From positions 1-64,000 of the forward strand of contig CAJYTY010000031.1 of the NCBI GenBank assembly GCA_913777945.1: 64,000 nt of DNA, read 5' to 3'. Source of the DNA: an uncultured Acinetobacter sp. Its GTDB lineage: Bacteria > Pseudomonadota > Gammaproteobacteria > Pseudomonadales > Moraxellaceae. Positions 1 to 8,988 of this stretch are shown piece by piece. Each line of letters begins with the position of its first letter. The stretch's first letter is position 1. The position numbers were made by a program, and so were the translations under genes. The notes under the pieces are model-generated. The model had not been told where the DNA came from, did no database searches, and saw only the letters and a list, made by a program, of their open reading frames with translations.

Positions 1-452
1 CTGCGATTGATCTGGCGGGAATTGTTGAGCATGTGACGCTGATTGAGTTTGATACCAAACTTCGTGCCGATCAGGTCTTGCAAGACAAGCTGAACAGTTT
101 GAGCAATGCCACCGTGATCACGCATGCTTTATCCACTGAAGTGGTGGGAGACGGCAGTCAGGTGACGGGTCTGAAATATAAAGACCGCGCTACCGATACC
201 GAGCATACGCTTGAGCTGTCTGGTATTTTTGTACAGATCGGATTGTTGCCGAACACCGATTTCTTAAAAGGCACAGTGGATTTAAATACACGTGGTGAGA
301 TCATCATTGATGAGCGTAACGAAACCAATGTGAAGGGTGTATTTGCTGCGGGTGACTGTACCACGGTACCGTACAAGCAGATCATCATTGCAACAGGTGA
401 AGGGGCTAAAGCCGCATTGTCTGCCTTCGATTATATTATTCGCAACGGTTAA
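1..452 (+). CDS. ahpF: Alkyl hydroperoxide reductase subunit F, C-terminal part
   Basis: AhpF is the flavoprotein that passes electrons from NADH to the peroxidase AhpC for removal of H2O2 and organic peroxides in the cytosol. Only the last 150 or so codons are present; the reading frame is open from base 3, so the gene begins outside the window. The fragment has the C-terminal FAD-binding motif [12 protein letters not shown] and the preceding stretch [14 protein letters not shown] typical of the thioredoxin-reductase-like half of AhpF. The redox CxxC lies upstream and is not visible. Thioredoxin reductase is the alternative, but the ending [12 protein letters not shown] fits AhpF better. A strong terminator follows at 513-548. 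Confidence 0.9.
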   Translation, partial: AIDLAGIVEHVTLIEFDTKLRADQVLQDKLNSLSNATVITHALSTEVVGDGSQVTGLKYKDRATDTEHTLELSGIFVQIGLLPNTDFLKGTVDLNTRGEIIIDERNETNVKGVFAAGDCTTVPYKQIIIATGEGAKAALSAFDYIIRNG

Positions 453-512
453 TCAACAATGATTCAAGGCATCCAGACGTAGAAGGTGCCTGAAACAAAT
501 TTTGAGTTTATA

Positions 513-548
513 GGAACTGAATAGGCTAACGATTCAGTTCCTTTTTTT
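513..548 (+). terminator. Intrinsic terminator after ahpF
   Basis: A perfect 10-bp stem (GGAACTGAAT with ATTCAGTTCC) around a 9-nt loop is followed directly by seven T residues, about 60 nt after the ahpF stop. Confidence 0.9.
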
Positions 549-684
549 ATTTAGCCTTTTCTCATAGGGTTAGCTCAGATTATATCGTTCTAAATTCACT
601 TCAATATGTTCTGGTTTTGCGCTTGTCGTGTCGTAATTGAATCAATACCATCATTCTAAGTATCAAGCAAAGAAAGAGAGAAAT

Positions 685-1515
685 ATGTTAAATGCCAGTA
701 CACGACAACCTGTTTTTTTTATTTCTCACGGTGGTGGGCCATGGCCATGGATGCCTGAAGTTTTTGCAACAACCTATGCAAAACTGGCACAATCACTTTC
801 TGGCTTACTCAAAACGTTGCCTCAAAGACCACAGGCAATTTTGATGGTTTCTGCACACTGGGAAGAGCAGGTCTTTACTGTCCAAACAGCGACTCAACCT
901 GAGATGATTTATGACTATCGTGGTTTTCCTGCCCATACGTATCAGATTCATTATCCGTCTGCCGGATCTCCCGAGCTTGCCCATCAAGTGACGCAATTGC
1001 TTGAACAAAACGCTATTGCAGTAAAGACAGATGAGAGACGTGGATACGATCATGGTATGTTTTCTCCGATGCAGGTGATTAACCCTGCGGCAGATATTCC
1101 TGTGGTTCAGTTATCACTCAAAAAAGGTTTGAATCCGCAGGAGCATCTCGGTTTAGGTCGGGCCTTGGCGCCCTTACGTGATCAAAATATTCTGATTGTT
1201 GGGAGTGGGTTAAGCTATCACAACCTAAGAATGTTTAATGCTCAAGCCACTGAACCTTCAAAAATGTTTGATCAGTGGTTGTATGAAAGCGTAGTGGAAT
1301 GTCAGGGAGGCGAACGTCAGCAGCGACTGATCGATTGGCAGCAGGCACCCGCTGCGCGTATTGCACATCCACGGGAGGAACATTTATTGCCGTTAATGGT
1401 GGCTGTGGGAGCGGCAGAAAACGAAAACGGTGCTCGTAATTATCATGAATCTACTTTTATGGGTGGATTATCTGTATCGAGTTTTGTTTTTGGTAACACT
1501 TTGGGCAATACATAA
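685..1515 (+). CDS. DODA-type extradiol ring-cleavage dioxygenase (YgiD family)
   Basis: A 276-residue member of the 4,5-DOPA dioxygenase extradiol family, non-haem metal enzymes related to class III ring-cleaving dioxygenases; the natural substrate in bacteria is unclear. Visible family marks are SHGGGPWPWMP near the N terminus, SAHWE, YDHGMFSPMQV and HPREEHLLPL, which supply the metal-binding histidines. The open frame extends upstream to 637, but the ATG at 685 has a purine-rich Shine-Dalgarno (AGAGAG) just ahead and gives the usual family length of about 260-275. It appears to be a single-gene transcript ending in the bidirectional terminator at 1518-1555. Confidence 0.85.
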   Translation: MLNASTRQPVFFISHGGGPWPWMPEVFATTYAKLAQSLSGLLKTLPQRPQAILMVSAHWEEQVFTVQTATQPEMIYDYRGFPAHTYQIHYPSAGSPELAHQVTQLLEQNAIAVKTDERRGYDHGMFSPMQVINPAADIPVVQLSLKKGLNPQEHLGLGRALAPLRDQNILIVGSGLSYHNLRMFNAQATEPSKMFDQWLYESVVECQGGERQQRLIDWQQAPAARIAHPREEHLLPLMVAVGAAENENGARNYHESTFMGGLSVSSFVFGNTLGNT

Positions 1516-1517
1516 GG

Positions 1518-1555
1518 CATAAAAAAACCGAGGATGTGACCTCGGTTTTTTATGC
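1518..1555. terminator. Bidirectional terminator between the dioxygenase and fpr
   Basis: A long hairpin (core AAAAACCGAGG with CCTCGGTTTTT, extended by GCAT/ATGC outside) has A and T tracts on both sides, so it can end both convergent genes. Confidence 0.9.
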
Positions 1556-1564
1556 GATTCAGAA

Positions 1565-2344
1565 TTACTTTTCAACAAAGGCACGTTCAATCACGTAGTC
1601 GCCTAAAACACCCATACGTGGCGATTCTTTTAGGCCAGCTTTGTCGAGTAATGCAGCCACATCAGTTAGGAAGTGTGGACTACCGCAAAGCATTGCACGG
1701 TCTGTTTCTGGGTTAAATGGGGGTAAGCCAATTTTTTCAAAAATAGCGCCTGTTTCGATTGCAGTCGTTACACGGCCTTCATTTTCAAATGGCTCACGAG
1801 TAACGGTTGGGTAGTAAATCAATTTATTTTTGATATCGAGCTCTTCAAACCATTCATTGTTTGGCAGTTCGTTCAAAATCAAGTCTTGATAAGCCAGTTC
1901 ACTGATCCAGCGTGTACCATGAACCAAAATCACTTTTTCAAACTTTTCGTAAGTTTCTGGATCACGAATCAATGATAAAAATGGTGCCAAACCTGTACCA
2001 GACGACAACAGATACAAGTTTTTACCCGGATTTAAATCGTCATGAACCAAAGTACCTGTTGGTTTTCTAGAAATCAGAATTTCGTCACCAACCTGTACTT
2101 TTTGCAAGATCGAAGTAAGTGGGCCGTCTTGTACTTTAATTGAAAAGAACTCAAGTTCTTCTTCATAATTGGCGCTGGCAATTGAGTAGGCACGCATTAA
2201 TGGTTTGCCATTGACCTCAAGCCCGATCATTACGAACTGACCATTTTTAAAACGTAAGGCAACATCGCGCGTGGTTTTAAAACTAAACAGAGTGTCATTC
2301 CAGTGGTGAACATGGGTAATGCGTTCAACATTAAAAGCAGCCAT
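1565..2344 (-). CDS. fpr: Ferredoxin/flavodoxin--NADP+ reductase
   Basis: A 259-residue FAD enzyme that exchanges electrons between NADPH and ferredoxin or flavodoxin in the cytosol, used in redox repair and iron-sulfur metabolism. Motifs seen are RAYSIAS (FAD binding, near residue 50), SSGTGLAPFLSLI (NADP binding, near 115), MLCGSPHFL, and the C-terminal ERAFVEK. The frame runs 12 bases further upstream to a TTG, but the ATG at 2344 gives the family start MAAFNVERI. It is divergent from trmO, with about 100 bp between them for two promoters. Confidence 0.93.
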   Translation of the reverse strand: MAAFNVERITHVHHWNDTLFSFKTTRDVALRFKNGQFVMIGLEVNGKPLMRAYSIASANYEEELEFFSIKVQDGPLTSILQKVQVGDEILISRKPTGTLVHDDLNPGKNLYLLSSGTGLAPFLSLIRDPETYEKFEKVILVHGTRWISELAYQDLILNELPNNEWFEELDIKNKLIYYPTVTREPFENEGRVTTAIETGAIFEKIGLPPFNPETDRAMLCGSPHFLTDVAALLDKAGLKESPRMGVLGDYVIERAFVEK

Positions 2345-2445
2345 TGAAGGTCTCAATTACGATCAAAAGAAAACAGTATGCTATTCTAATCTAAAATCAT
2401 TCTCGATAAACTGAATATATTTAATTGTGTTTATAAGAAAAAGTG

Positions 2446-3168
2446 ATGATGATGTCGTTAACACTCCCGATCATAGGTACCATGCATTCGCCTTATATGG
2501 AAAAATTTGGTATTCCGCGGCAGCCGAATCTGGTTGAGGTCGAATCCTATATAGTACTTCATGCGCCTTATGATGATGAGCTGGCATTCGAAGGAATCGA
2601 GTCATTTAGTCATTTGTGGCTGTTGTGGCAATTTCACGACAACAAACATTCAAATGAGCCAGAGAAGTTTCGGGCACAGGTGCGTCCTCCTCGATTGGGC
2701 GGTAACAAGAAAATAGGCGTATTTGCGACCCGCAGCATGTATCGCCCATCACCAGTTGGCTTATCCGTCGTGAAATTTAAAGCACTTCAACGACAAGGTA
2801 AAACGCTTCGACTGTATGTCACGGGGAGTGACCTGTTGAATGGCACCCCGATTATTGATATCAAGCCTTATATTCATTATTCCGATGCCATTTTGGATGC
2901 CACCAGTGGCTATGCACAAGATCAACCTCCGCGAAAAATCGTGATTTGGCAAGACAATGCACAACAACAAAAACAGCAACTCACAGCGCTGCAATTGATG
3001 AATGAGCAATATGCAGCCGAACTGGAACAAGTATTATCACTTGATCCGCGTCCAGCATATCAAGATGATCCTTCACGTACATATAAAATGAAATTTGCCG
3101 GACTTGATGTGAGCTTTACAGTGAATGAATCGACGATTGAAATTATCGGACTGGATTCTTTAAATTGA
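2446..3168 (+). CDS. trmO: tRNA (N6-threonylcarbamoyladenosine37-N6)-methyltransferase
   Basis: TrmO (YaeB/TsaA) adds the N6 methyl group to t6A37 of tRNA-Thr, using S-adenosylmethionine. The single beta-barrel VirR/UPF0066 domain is seen in the first 150 residues, with the family signatures RPPRLGG and GVFATRSMYRPSPVGLS, followed by DIKPYI and a C-terminal extension. Start choice is loose: GTG 2443 and ATG 2446, 2449 and 2452 are in frame, with an AAGAAAAAG purine run just upstream. The stop overlaps the stop region of the convergent diguanylate cyclase by 9 bases. Confidence 0.9.
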   Translation: MMMSLTLPIIGTMHSPYMEKFGIPRQPNLVEVESYIVLHAPYDDELAFEGIESFSHLWLLWQFHDNKHSNEPEKFRAQVRPPRLGGNKKIGVFATRSMYRPSPVGLSVVKFKALQRQGKTLRLYVTGSDLLNGTPIIDIKPYIHYSDAILDATSGYAQDQPPRKIVIWQDNAQQQKQQLTALQLMNEQYAAELEQVLSLDPRPAYQDDPSRTYKMKFAGLDVSFTVNESTIEIIGLDSLN

Positions 3169-4113
3169 GAACTTTAAGGACTGCTTGCATTCACGTTTAT
3201 GTACATACATAGCCAGATCGGCATCTTTGCATGCCATGACCAGTCCCTTGGCAGGATGACGGATTGCATAGCCAACCGCAGCACTGATTTTGGCATCTAA
3301 AAAATGTTGAAGTAACCGACGTTGAAGCTGTTCCAAATCTTGAAGGTCAAGATTGAGCGTTAAGATGCCAAATTCATCGCCACCAAGACGTGCGACAAGA
3401 TCTTGTTTGCGTAACGTGCGCTTTAAAACCTGAGCAGCGTGTTGAATGTATTGATCACCACAATCATGGCCCTCAAGATCATTTATTTTTTTGAGATCAT
3501 TGAGATCAATCATGAATACAGCTGCTGTATTGCCATATAAACGGCAGCGTTCTTCTTCAGCAGCAATAAACTTCTCCCAGCCACGACGATTATAAACATG
3601 GGTCATACTGTCCATAATCGCTTCGGTTTGCAGACGTTCATGCTGGCGAATATGTTCATTTTCACGAATTTCACGCTGTAAGATATGACTCAGTAGGTTG
3701 CCGAACAATTCAACCAGCCCACCATCTTCAATAATTTTGTCGGATTTAGGCTGTGGGTCAATCGCACATAAGGTACCAAAAAGGCTACCATCTTCGTTGA
3801 CTAAAGGTTGCCCAATATAAGCTTTAATGTTGACTTGCTGTGCAATCGGGGCTGACGCATAAAGCGGAATTTCTTCCGAGCGCGGCGCGATGCGTGGCGC
3901 TTTTCCCAACACCATGTGGGAGCAAAACGAATCTGCCCAGTTAAAAACCCGACCGGGTTTTACATCATAGCCGTGATCTTCAGATTGCAATACAATCCAG
4001 TCATTACCTTCAACGCGAGTGATCATCCAGAGATCAAAACCAAACTTTTGATGCAAATAATGCAAAACTGCTTGTCCGGCTTCCTGAAAGTTTTTAAATG
4101 CGCTAAACGCCAT
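3160..4113 (-). CDS. GAF-domain diguanylate cyclase
   Basis: A predicted cytosolic enzyme making c-di-GMP from two GTP. Residues about 15-150 look like a GAF sensor domain (GQPLVNEDGSLFGTLCAID), and residues about 165-317 are a GGDEF domain with an intact RLGGDEFGIL active site. The sequence RKQD lies five residues before GGDEF, the position of the RxxD inhibitory site, so product inhibition is likely. No membrane segment is present. The gene is convergent with trmO and divergent from the GspE-like gene. The signal sensed by the GAF domain cannot be told. Confidence 0.88.
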   Translation of the reverse strand: MAFSAFKNFQEAGQAVLHYLHQKFGFDLWMITRVEGNDWIVLQSEDHGYDVKPGRVFNWADSFCSHMVLGKAPRIAPRSEEIPLYASAPIAQQVNIKAYIGQPLVNEDGSLFGTLCAIDPQPKSDKIIEDGGLVELFGNLLSHILQREIRENEHIRQHERLQTEAIMDSMTHVYNRRGWEKFIAAEEERCRLYGNTAAVFMIDLNDLKKINDLEGHDCGDQYIQHAAQVLKRTLRKQDLVARLGGDEFGILTLNLDLQDLEQLQRRLLQHFLDAKISAAVGYAIRHPAKGLVMACKDADLAMYVHKRECKQSLKFSI

Positions 4114-4291
4114 CTAGTCACCCGTACTTTTAAATGATATTTTTTTAATGCCTTAAGTAAGACTTTAAAGCAATTTTTACTCTATGCCTATCCTCTATAC
4201 AAATGATCAACCAAATCGCGTGAGTTTTTGGATTATTCGCGTGTTGAACAGTCAACTCTGATATATTAAAAGTAGCGGTAGAGGGAAAATA

Positions 4292-6049
4292 ATGACTTAT
4301 AACTTTGAAATTGATACGGTTTGGTGCCTAGAAGAATTATTAAAAGCACACCGAATCAGTGAGCGAGACAAGTTGCTGGTACAAACAACCCAGCGCAATA
4401 AACAACAGATGAAATGGCATCCGTTACAGTGGATTGCTCACTTTGGTTTAAAAGATCAACAACATCCTACTCAGAACATAGACTTACTGTGTCTAAGTCG
4501 CTGGTTGGCAGAAAAATCAGGATTGGCATTTTATTTAATTGATCCACTCAAAGCAGATGTAAATGCACTGACTGCGGTCATGTCGCAAGAGTTTGCCGAG
4601 CGTAATCAAATTTTAGCGGTTGAAGTACATGCTGATCGCGTAGTGATCGGAACCGATCAGCCTTTTCAAACCGACTGGCTTGCAAATTTAGAGCGCAGTC
4701 TGGCACCCAAGAAAATAGAGCGTGTGATCATTTCACCCGATCAGTTACAACGTTATTTACCCGAATATTATCAGGTGAGCCGAGCGGTTCATTCCTCAAA
4801 AAACAGTAAGAGTTATGAGCGTGAGAACAAGGGCGTTGAGGCGTTGCTTCAAATTGGCGATACGCAAAATCCAGATGCCAACGATCAGCACATCGTCAAA
4901 CTGGTCGACTGGATTTTACAGTTTGCATTTGAACAAGGTGCCAGTGATATTCATTTAGAGCCAAGAAAAGAAAAAGGCAATGTACGCTTTCGAATCGATG
5001 GCGTACTCCACACGATTTATCATATGCCTGCAAATACGCTTTCAGCAGTGATTGCTCGGATTAAAATTCTGGGTCGCTTAAACGTGGCTGAAAAACGTAA
5101 ACCCCAAGATGGACGTTTGAAAACCCGAACACCCAAAGGGCAGGAAACCGAACTACGTCTTTCAACCATGCCAACAGCATTTGGTGAAAAACTGGTGATG
5201 CGAATTTTTGATCCAGATGTGCTGGTTCGAAGTTTTGAAAAACTGGGTTTTCCCGATCAGCTTCTCAGCGAATGGCAAGCCTTGAGTCAAAATACACACG
5301 GTATTATCTTGGTGACAGGGCCAACTGGTTCGGGTAAAACCACAACGCTTTATTCATCGCTTAAAAAGCTGGCAACCGAACAGGTCAATGTATGTACCAT
5401 TGAAGATCCTATTGAGATGCTGGAATCGAGTTTTAACCAGATGCAGGTGAATCATGCCATCGACTTAGACTTTGCCGAAGGTGTACGGGCACTGATGCGT
5501 CAAGATCCAGACATTATTATGGTGGGGGAAATTCGCGATCAGGATACCGCCAATATGGCAATACAGGCGGCACTGACTGGACATCTGGTACTGTCGACCT
5601 TACATACTAACGATGCGCCTTCTAGCCTGACTCGACTACACGATTTGGGTGTACAGCCTTTTTTGACTGCGGCTACGCTGCTGGGCGTGCTGGCACAGCG
5701 TTTGGTTCGACAGCTGTGTCCGCATTGTAAAGTGTCCACCTCGGTGAACTTGCAGCAATGGCAATATCTTACGGAAGGCTACGAGATTGATACGCCCGTT
5801 GAAATATTTCAACCCGTTGGCTGCGAGCATTGTCGCCAGACGGGATATAAAGGTCGTATCGGGATCTATGAGTTGATGCCGATTGATCTGACGCTCAAGC
5901 AGTGGTTGAGTCACACAGATGATCTGGGCGAATTAAAGGCACAGCTCAAACAGCAAGGATTTGAGCCACTTCGAATTGCGGGTGCGAAAAAAGTATTGCA
6001 AGGCGTGACCAGTCTTGAAGAAGTATTACGTGTGGTTCCGCTCAGCTAA
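4292..6049 (+). CDS. gspE: GspE/PulE-family secretion ATPase
   Basis: A 585-residue cytoplasmic ATPase that would power pseudopilus assembly in type II secretion. Residues 1-160 form an N-terminal N1E-like region. The ATPase core has Walker A GPTGSGKT at 343-350, an Asp box near ITDEDPIE-like EDPIEML at 371, Walker B IIMVGEIRD at about 408-415 and a His box LSTLHTNDAP. A tetracysteine zinc site CPHC (476-479) and CEHC (511-514) is typical of GspE. Start ATG 4292 follows GAGGG. No other secretion genes lie nearby; Acinetobacter T2SS genes are known to be scattered. PilB is a less likely alternative. Confidence 0.82.
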   Translation: MTYNFEIDTVWCLEELLKAHRISERDKLLVQTTQRNKQQMKWHPLQWIAHFGLKDQQHPTQNIDLLCLSRWLAEKSGLAFYLIDPLKADVNALTAVMSQEFAERNQILAVEVHADRVVIGTDQPFQTDWLANLERSLAPKKIERVIISPDQLQRYLPEYYQVSRAVHSSKNSKSYERENKGVEALLQIGDTQNPDANDQHIVKLVDWILQFAFEQGASDIHLEPRKEKGNVRFRIDGVLHTIYHMPANTLSAVIARIKILGRLNVAEKRKPQDGRLKTRTPKGQETELRLSTMPTAFGEKLVMRIFDPDVLVRSFEKLGFPDQLLSEWQALSQNTHGIILVTGPTGSGKTTTLYSSLKKLATEQVNVCTIEDPIEMLESSFNQMQVNHAIDLDFAEGVRALMRQDPDIIMVGEIRDQDTANMAIQAALTGHLVLSTLHTNDAPSSLTRLHDLGVQPFLTAATLLGVLAQRLVRQLCPHCKVSTSVNLQQWQYLTEGYEIDTPVEIFQPVGCEHCRQTGYKGRIGIYELMPIDLTLKQWLSHTDDLGELKAQLKQQGFEPLRIAGAKKVLQGVTSLEEVLRVVPLS

Positions 6050-6134
6050 ATATTGCAAATGATGCATCTTAAGATTCGCCTCATGTAATTTTGATTTACT
6101 ACCATTATCAAATGAGCAGATCAGAGAGATGAAA

Positions 6135-6491
6135 ATGAAACGTTTTGCCACATTAGTTTTAGCTTCAGGCCTATCCATTGCAGGCTTTAGTTATGCACAG
6201 CCCGTCAACCAGAGTGCTTTGGCACCAACGACCATCGTCAGTGTAAAAGATGCTCTGAACTACAAAGATAACACGCCGATTAAACTACAAGGGCAGGTGG
6301 TGAAGTCACTGGGCGATGAAAAATATCAATTTCGCGACAGAACGGGTTATATCACCGTCGATATCGACGATGAACTTTGGCAAGGGCGCCCGGTTTCACC
6401 AACAACACAACTCACATTGATAGGTGAAGTCGATATTGATTACAAGCCTACCAAGCGTGTTGAAATTGATGTCGATCAAATACAATTCTAA
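6135..6491 (+). CDS. ygiW: YgiW/YdeI-type periplasmic OB-fold (BOF) stress protein
   Basis: A small exported protein with a signal peptide (MKRFATLVLASGLSIAGFSYA) and a mature part of about 97 residues matching the bacterial OB-fold family: DNTPIKLQGQVVK, FRDRTGYITVDID and a C-terminal VEIDVDQIQF. The family helps cells resist peroxide, cadmium and cationic peptides. ATG 6135 is preferred over the in-frame ATG at 6129 because AGAGAG then sits at a proper distance. It precedes a QseB/QseC-like pair, the same gene order as ygiW-qseBC in enterics, but a terminator at 6525-6559 separates them. Confidence 0.85.
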   Translation: MKRFATLVLASGLSIAGFSYAQPVNQSALAPTTIVSVKDALNYKDNTPIKLQGQVVKSLGDEKYQFRDRTGYITVDIDDELWQGRPVSPTTQLTLIGEVDIDYKPTKRVEIDVDQIQF

Positions 6492-6524
6492 ACTATTGTG
6501 TGCACAATCAATCTTGTAGCGTAT

Positions 6525-6559
6525 AAACCGTATATCCTTTGTGGGATATACGGTTTTTT
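6525..6559 (+). terminator. Terminator between ygiW and qseB
   Basis: A perfect 13-bp stem (AAACCGTATATCC with GGATATACGGTTT) and a run of T residues. Read-through past it could still link ygiW to the two-component genes. Confidence 0.85.
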
Positions 6560-6601
6560 ATTGTTTTGATGATTCCCCACGGTTTTTAGAGCACGATTAA
6601 A

Positions 6602-7258
6602 ATGAGAATTTTGATTGCAGAAGATGATGTATCGCAAGCAGAAAGTATAAAGTCATGGTTAGAACTCGATGGATATACAGTAGATTGGGTTGAACGTGGC
6701 GATTATGCGATCGCTGCGATTGAACAGCATGAATACGATTGCATTTTATTAGATCGTGGCCTGCCCAAAGCAACAGGTGATCAGGTCTTGAATACTCTTC
6801 GTAAGCATCAATCTCAAACGCCGGTTATTCTGATTACCGCACGTGACAGTATTCAAGATCGTGTCGATGGCTTGGATTTGGGGGCAAACGATTACTTGGT
6901 GAAGCCGTTTAGTCTAGAAGAATTGTCTGCCCGCATTCGTAGTCATTTGCGTGCCAGTCAAAAACAATTAACAGATATCTTATGCTGGAAAGAGATTGAG
7001 CTGAATACACAGGCCAAATGGGTGAAAATTTCAGGGCATTTGATTGATTTAACTGCAAAAGAATTTAAGGTGCTGCATCGTATGATGCAAAATCCTGAGC
7101 GAGTGGTGACGCGCGAACAACTTGAAAATACCCTATATGCGTGGGGCGATGAGATTGAAAGTAATGCCATTGAAGTATTTATTTACCAGCTACGAAAAAA
7201 AATCGGATCGGGATATATCAAAACCATTCGCGGTTTAGGATATCGAATGAGTGAATAA
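6602..7258 (+). CDS. qseB: OmpR-family response regulator (QseB-like)
   Basis: A 218-residue transcription regulator with an N-terminal receiver domain and a C-terminal winged helix. The acidic pocket EDD (8-9), phosphoacceptor D51 in CILLDRGLP, the conserved Thr/Ala in LITARDS and K101 region YLVKPFS are present. The winged helix covers about 125-215 (LTAKEFKVL, VFIYQLRKKIG, IRGLGYRM). It overlaps or abuts the kinase gene, so the two form a two-component system. The QseB/PmrA naming rests on family resemblance and the neighbouring ygiW; the true target genes are unknown. Confidence 0.85.
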   Translation: MRILIAEDDVSQAESIKSWLELDGYTVDWVERGDYAIAAIEQHEYDCILLDRGLPKATGDQVLNTLRKHQSQTPVILITARDSIQDRVDGLDLGANDYLVKPFSLEELSARIRSHLRASQKQLTDILCWKEIELNTQAKWVKISGHLIDLTAKEFKVLHRMMQNPERVVTREQLENTLYAWGDEIESNAIEVFIYQLRKKIGSGYIKTIRGLGYRMSE

Positions 7259-7262
7259 ATCC

Positions 7263-8600
7263 ATGCCAAAATCATCGTCACTGCAAACTCGCCTGATACG
7301 TGGCACACTGATCAGCAGTATCATTGCGGGGCTAATTGCTTTCGTGTTGCTGATCGCCATTACGGTAGTACACACCATGACTATTCAAGATGAAATCATG
7401 GATGAAGTATCTGATCTGCTTCTGGCTTCAGATCTGAATATTCCCTCAGCAAGAGATCTAAACGAGCTCACCGAAGAATTTGATTTGCAATACAGTCTTT
7501 ATTGGAAAGGCCGGGAATTGGTGCATTCCGATCAGCATGAAGATATTCAACCAATCAACCTTTATGCTTCTGATTTTGATTATTTTTTTTATAAGGGTCA
7601 GCTCTGGCGTAGTTTACATGCGAGCAAGTCAGAAGCAGAGCTAAATGTGGTGGTGATTCAGCCATTAAGCGCACGCTTTTCAGAAATTTTTCAAAGTATA
7701 TTTTGGTATGCCTTAGGGCTGGTGATCTTATGGATGATTCAATGGATCTTACTGAAATGGACCATTAAAAAGCAGTTATCGAGTTTAAGTGATCTGTCAC
7801 ATTCAATTGCACAGCGTTCGACAGAAAACCTTGAACCGATTCAGCAAGAACCGCACAGCATTACCGAATTACAGCCTGTTATAGATTCGCTCAACTCGTT
7901 ATTGATTCGTCTTGAGCGTGCATTGAGTGCTGAACAGCGCTTTACTGCAGATGCTTCACATGAGCTGCGCTCGCCTCTATCGGCGATACAAATGCGTGTA
8001 CAGGTGATGCAGCGTAAATTTACAGATATGAATGAGTTGAATGAGGATTTAAAGATCATCCAACATGATGTTCAGCGCAGCACGCGCATTTTGGAAAATC
8101 TCCTGTTACTTGCTCGCCTAGATCCATCACAAGCCGAAGAATTACCGAAAAATCAGCTTGATATGACCGTGTTGATGGAGGATGTGTATACACAACTTGA
8201 GAATTTTGCTCAAGCGAAAGCGATTCGATATACCGTGCATCAGTATGCACAACGTACTCATGTTTACGGCAACTATGAGCTCATTTATACCTGTGTGCGT
8301 AATGTATTGGATAATGCAATTCGCTATACGCCAGTCGGTGGGCAGATTGATGTTGAATTGCTCAATGAGCAGGATCATTTGATCATCAAAATACAAGATG
8401 AGGGCAATACACTTGATGCGGCCTTACTGACACAATTGGGTCAGCGATTTTTTCGGGCACTCGGCACAAAGCAACCCGGTACAGGTTTAGGTTTATCAAT
8501 TACCAAAAAAATTATGGAACTTCATCAGGGAGAGGTGGATTTTTCACTCTCAGCTCAAGGTGGATTGATTGTGAAATTGATTTTACCCAATGCATCATAA
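7263..8600 (+). CDS. qseC: Sensor histidine kinase (QseC-like)
   Basis: An inner-membrane sensor kinase, partner of the regulator just upstream. Transmembrane segments lie at about 15-40 and 148-168, flanking a short periplasmic domain of about 100 residues. A HAMP-like linker leads to the H box FTADASHELRSPL (His near residue 233), N box NVLDNAIRYTP, and G boxes with GTGLGLSI. The frame opens at GTG 7251, which would overlap the regulator stop; ATG 7263 has GAGTG at proper spacing, so I chose it. The stimulus is not evident. Confidence 0.85.
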   Translation: MPKSSSLQTRLIRGTLISSIIAGLIAFVLLIAITVVHTMTIQDEIMDEVSDLLLASDLNIPSARDLNELTEEFDLQYSLYWKGRELVHSDQHEDIQPINLYASDFDYFFYKGQLWRSLHASKSEAELNVVVIQPLSARFSEIFQSIFWYALGLVILWMIQWILLKWTIKKQLSSLSDLSHSIAQRSTENLEPIQQEPHSITELQPVIDSLNSLLIRLERALSAEQRFTADASHELRSPLSAIQMRVQVMQRKFTDMNELNEDLKIIQHDVQRSTRILENLLLLARLDPSQAEELPKNQLDMTVLMEDVYTQLENFAQAKAIRYTVHQYAQRTHVYGNYELIYTCVRNVLDNAIRYTPVGGQIDVELLNEQDHLIIKIQDEGNTLDAALLTQLGQRFFRALGTKQPGTGLGLSITKKIMELHQGEVDFSLSAQGGLIVKLILPNAS

Positions 8601-8604
8601 GAAA

Positions 8605-8636
8605 AAACCGTATGAATATTTGCATACGGTTTAATT
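8605..8636 (+). terminator. Terminator after qseC
   Basis: A 10-bp stem AAACCGTATG/CATACGGTTT with an 8-nt loop and a short, broken T tract, right after the kinase stop. Confidence 0.75.
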
Positions 8637-8681
8637 TATTCTCACCACGATTGTTATTATTTTTTAACTCAAACTCTCGGT

Positions 8682-8849
8682 TTATTTAGTTAAGATTAAA
8701 CGATTATTACGTGTCAGACGCAGGCGATATTCTTCTCCGGCATGCATAATTCGAATTTCGCGACCGAGGGCGAACAGATTGTTTGAATGTAGCATAGGTA
8801 ATGATTGGGCTTCATTGTTACGTGTAAACAAGTTAAAAGGTGCGTTCAT
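8682..8849 (-). CDS. hemP: HemP/HmuP-like haemin uptake protein (55 aa)
   Basis: A small cytosolic protein of 55 residues, short enough to be missed by length-limited gene callers. Its C-terminal half, GREIRIMHAGEEYRLRLT then NRLILTK, matches the HemP family core (I-x-H-x-G-x-x-Y-R-L-R-x-T ... L-I-L-T-K). HemP/HmuP acts as a regulator of haem uptake gene expression in several proteobacteria. Start ATG 8849 follows GGAGCAACAAC. A Fur box lies upstream at 8883-8901, so iron-starvation control is expected. No haem receptor gene is adjacent, so it stands alone here. Confidence 0.85.
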   Translation of the reverse strand: MNAPFNLFTRNNEAQSLPMLHSNNLFALGREIRIMHAGEEYRLRLTRNNRLILTK

Positions 8850-8882
8850 TGTTGTTGCTCCGTGGTATGTTTATTTAACGAT

Positions 8883-8901
8883 TTAAATGATAATCATTAT
8901 C
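8883..8901 (-). promoter_or_regulatory. Fur box upstream of hemP
   Basis: The 19 bases from 8883 contain ATGATAATCATTATC and match the classical Fur consensus GATAATGATAATCATTATC at 16 of 19 positions. It lies 34 bp ahead of the hemP start codon, and also between hemP and the divergent Nudix gene. Confidence 0.85.
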
Positions 8902-8988
8902 GAATAGACCTGTCAATTAAAATTTTAGCATTTTATAAAAAATAAAATTTCCTTACACTTCACGTAATAAATTGATCTCGAGAGAACT

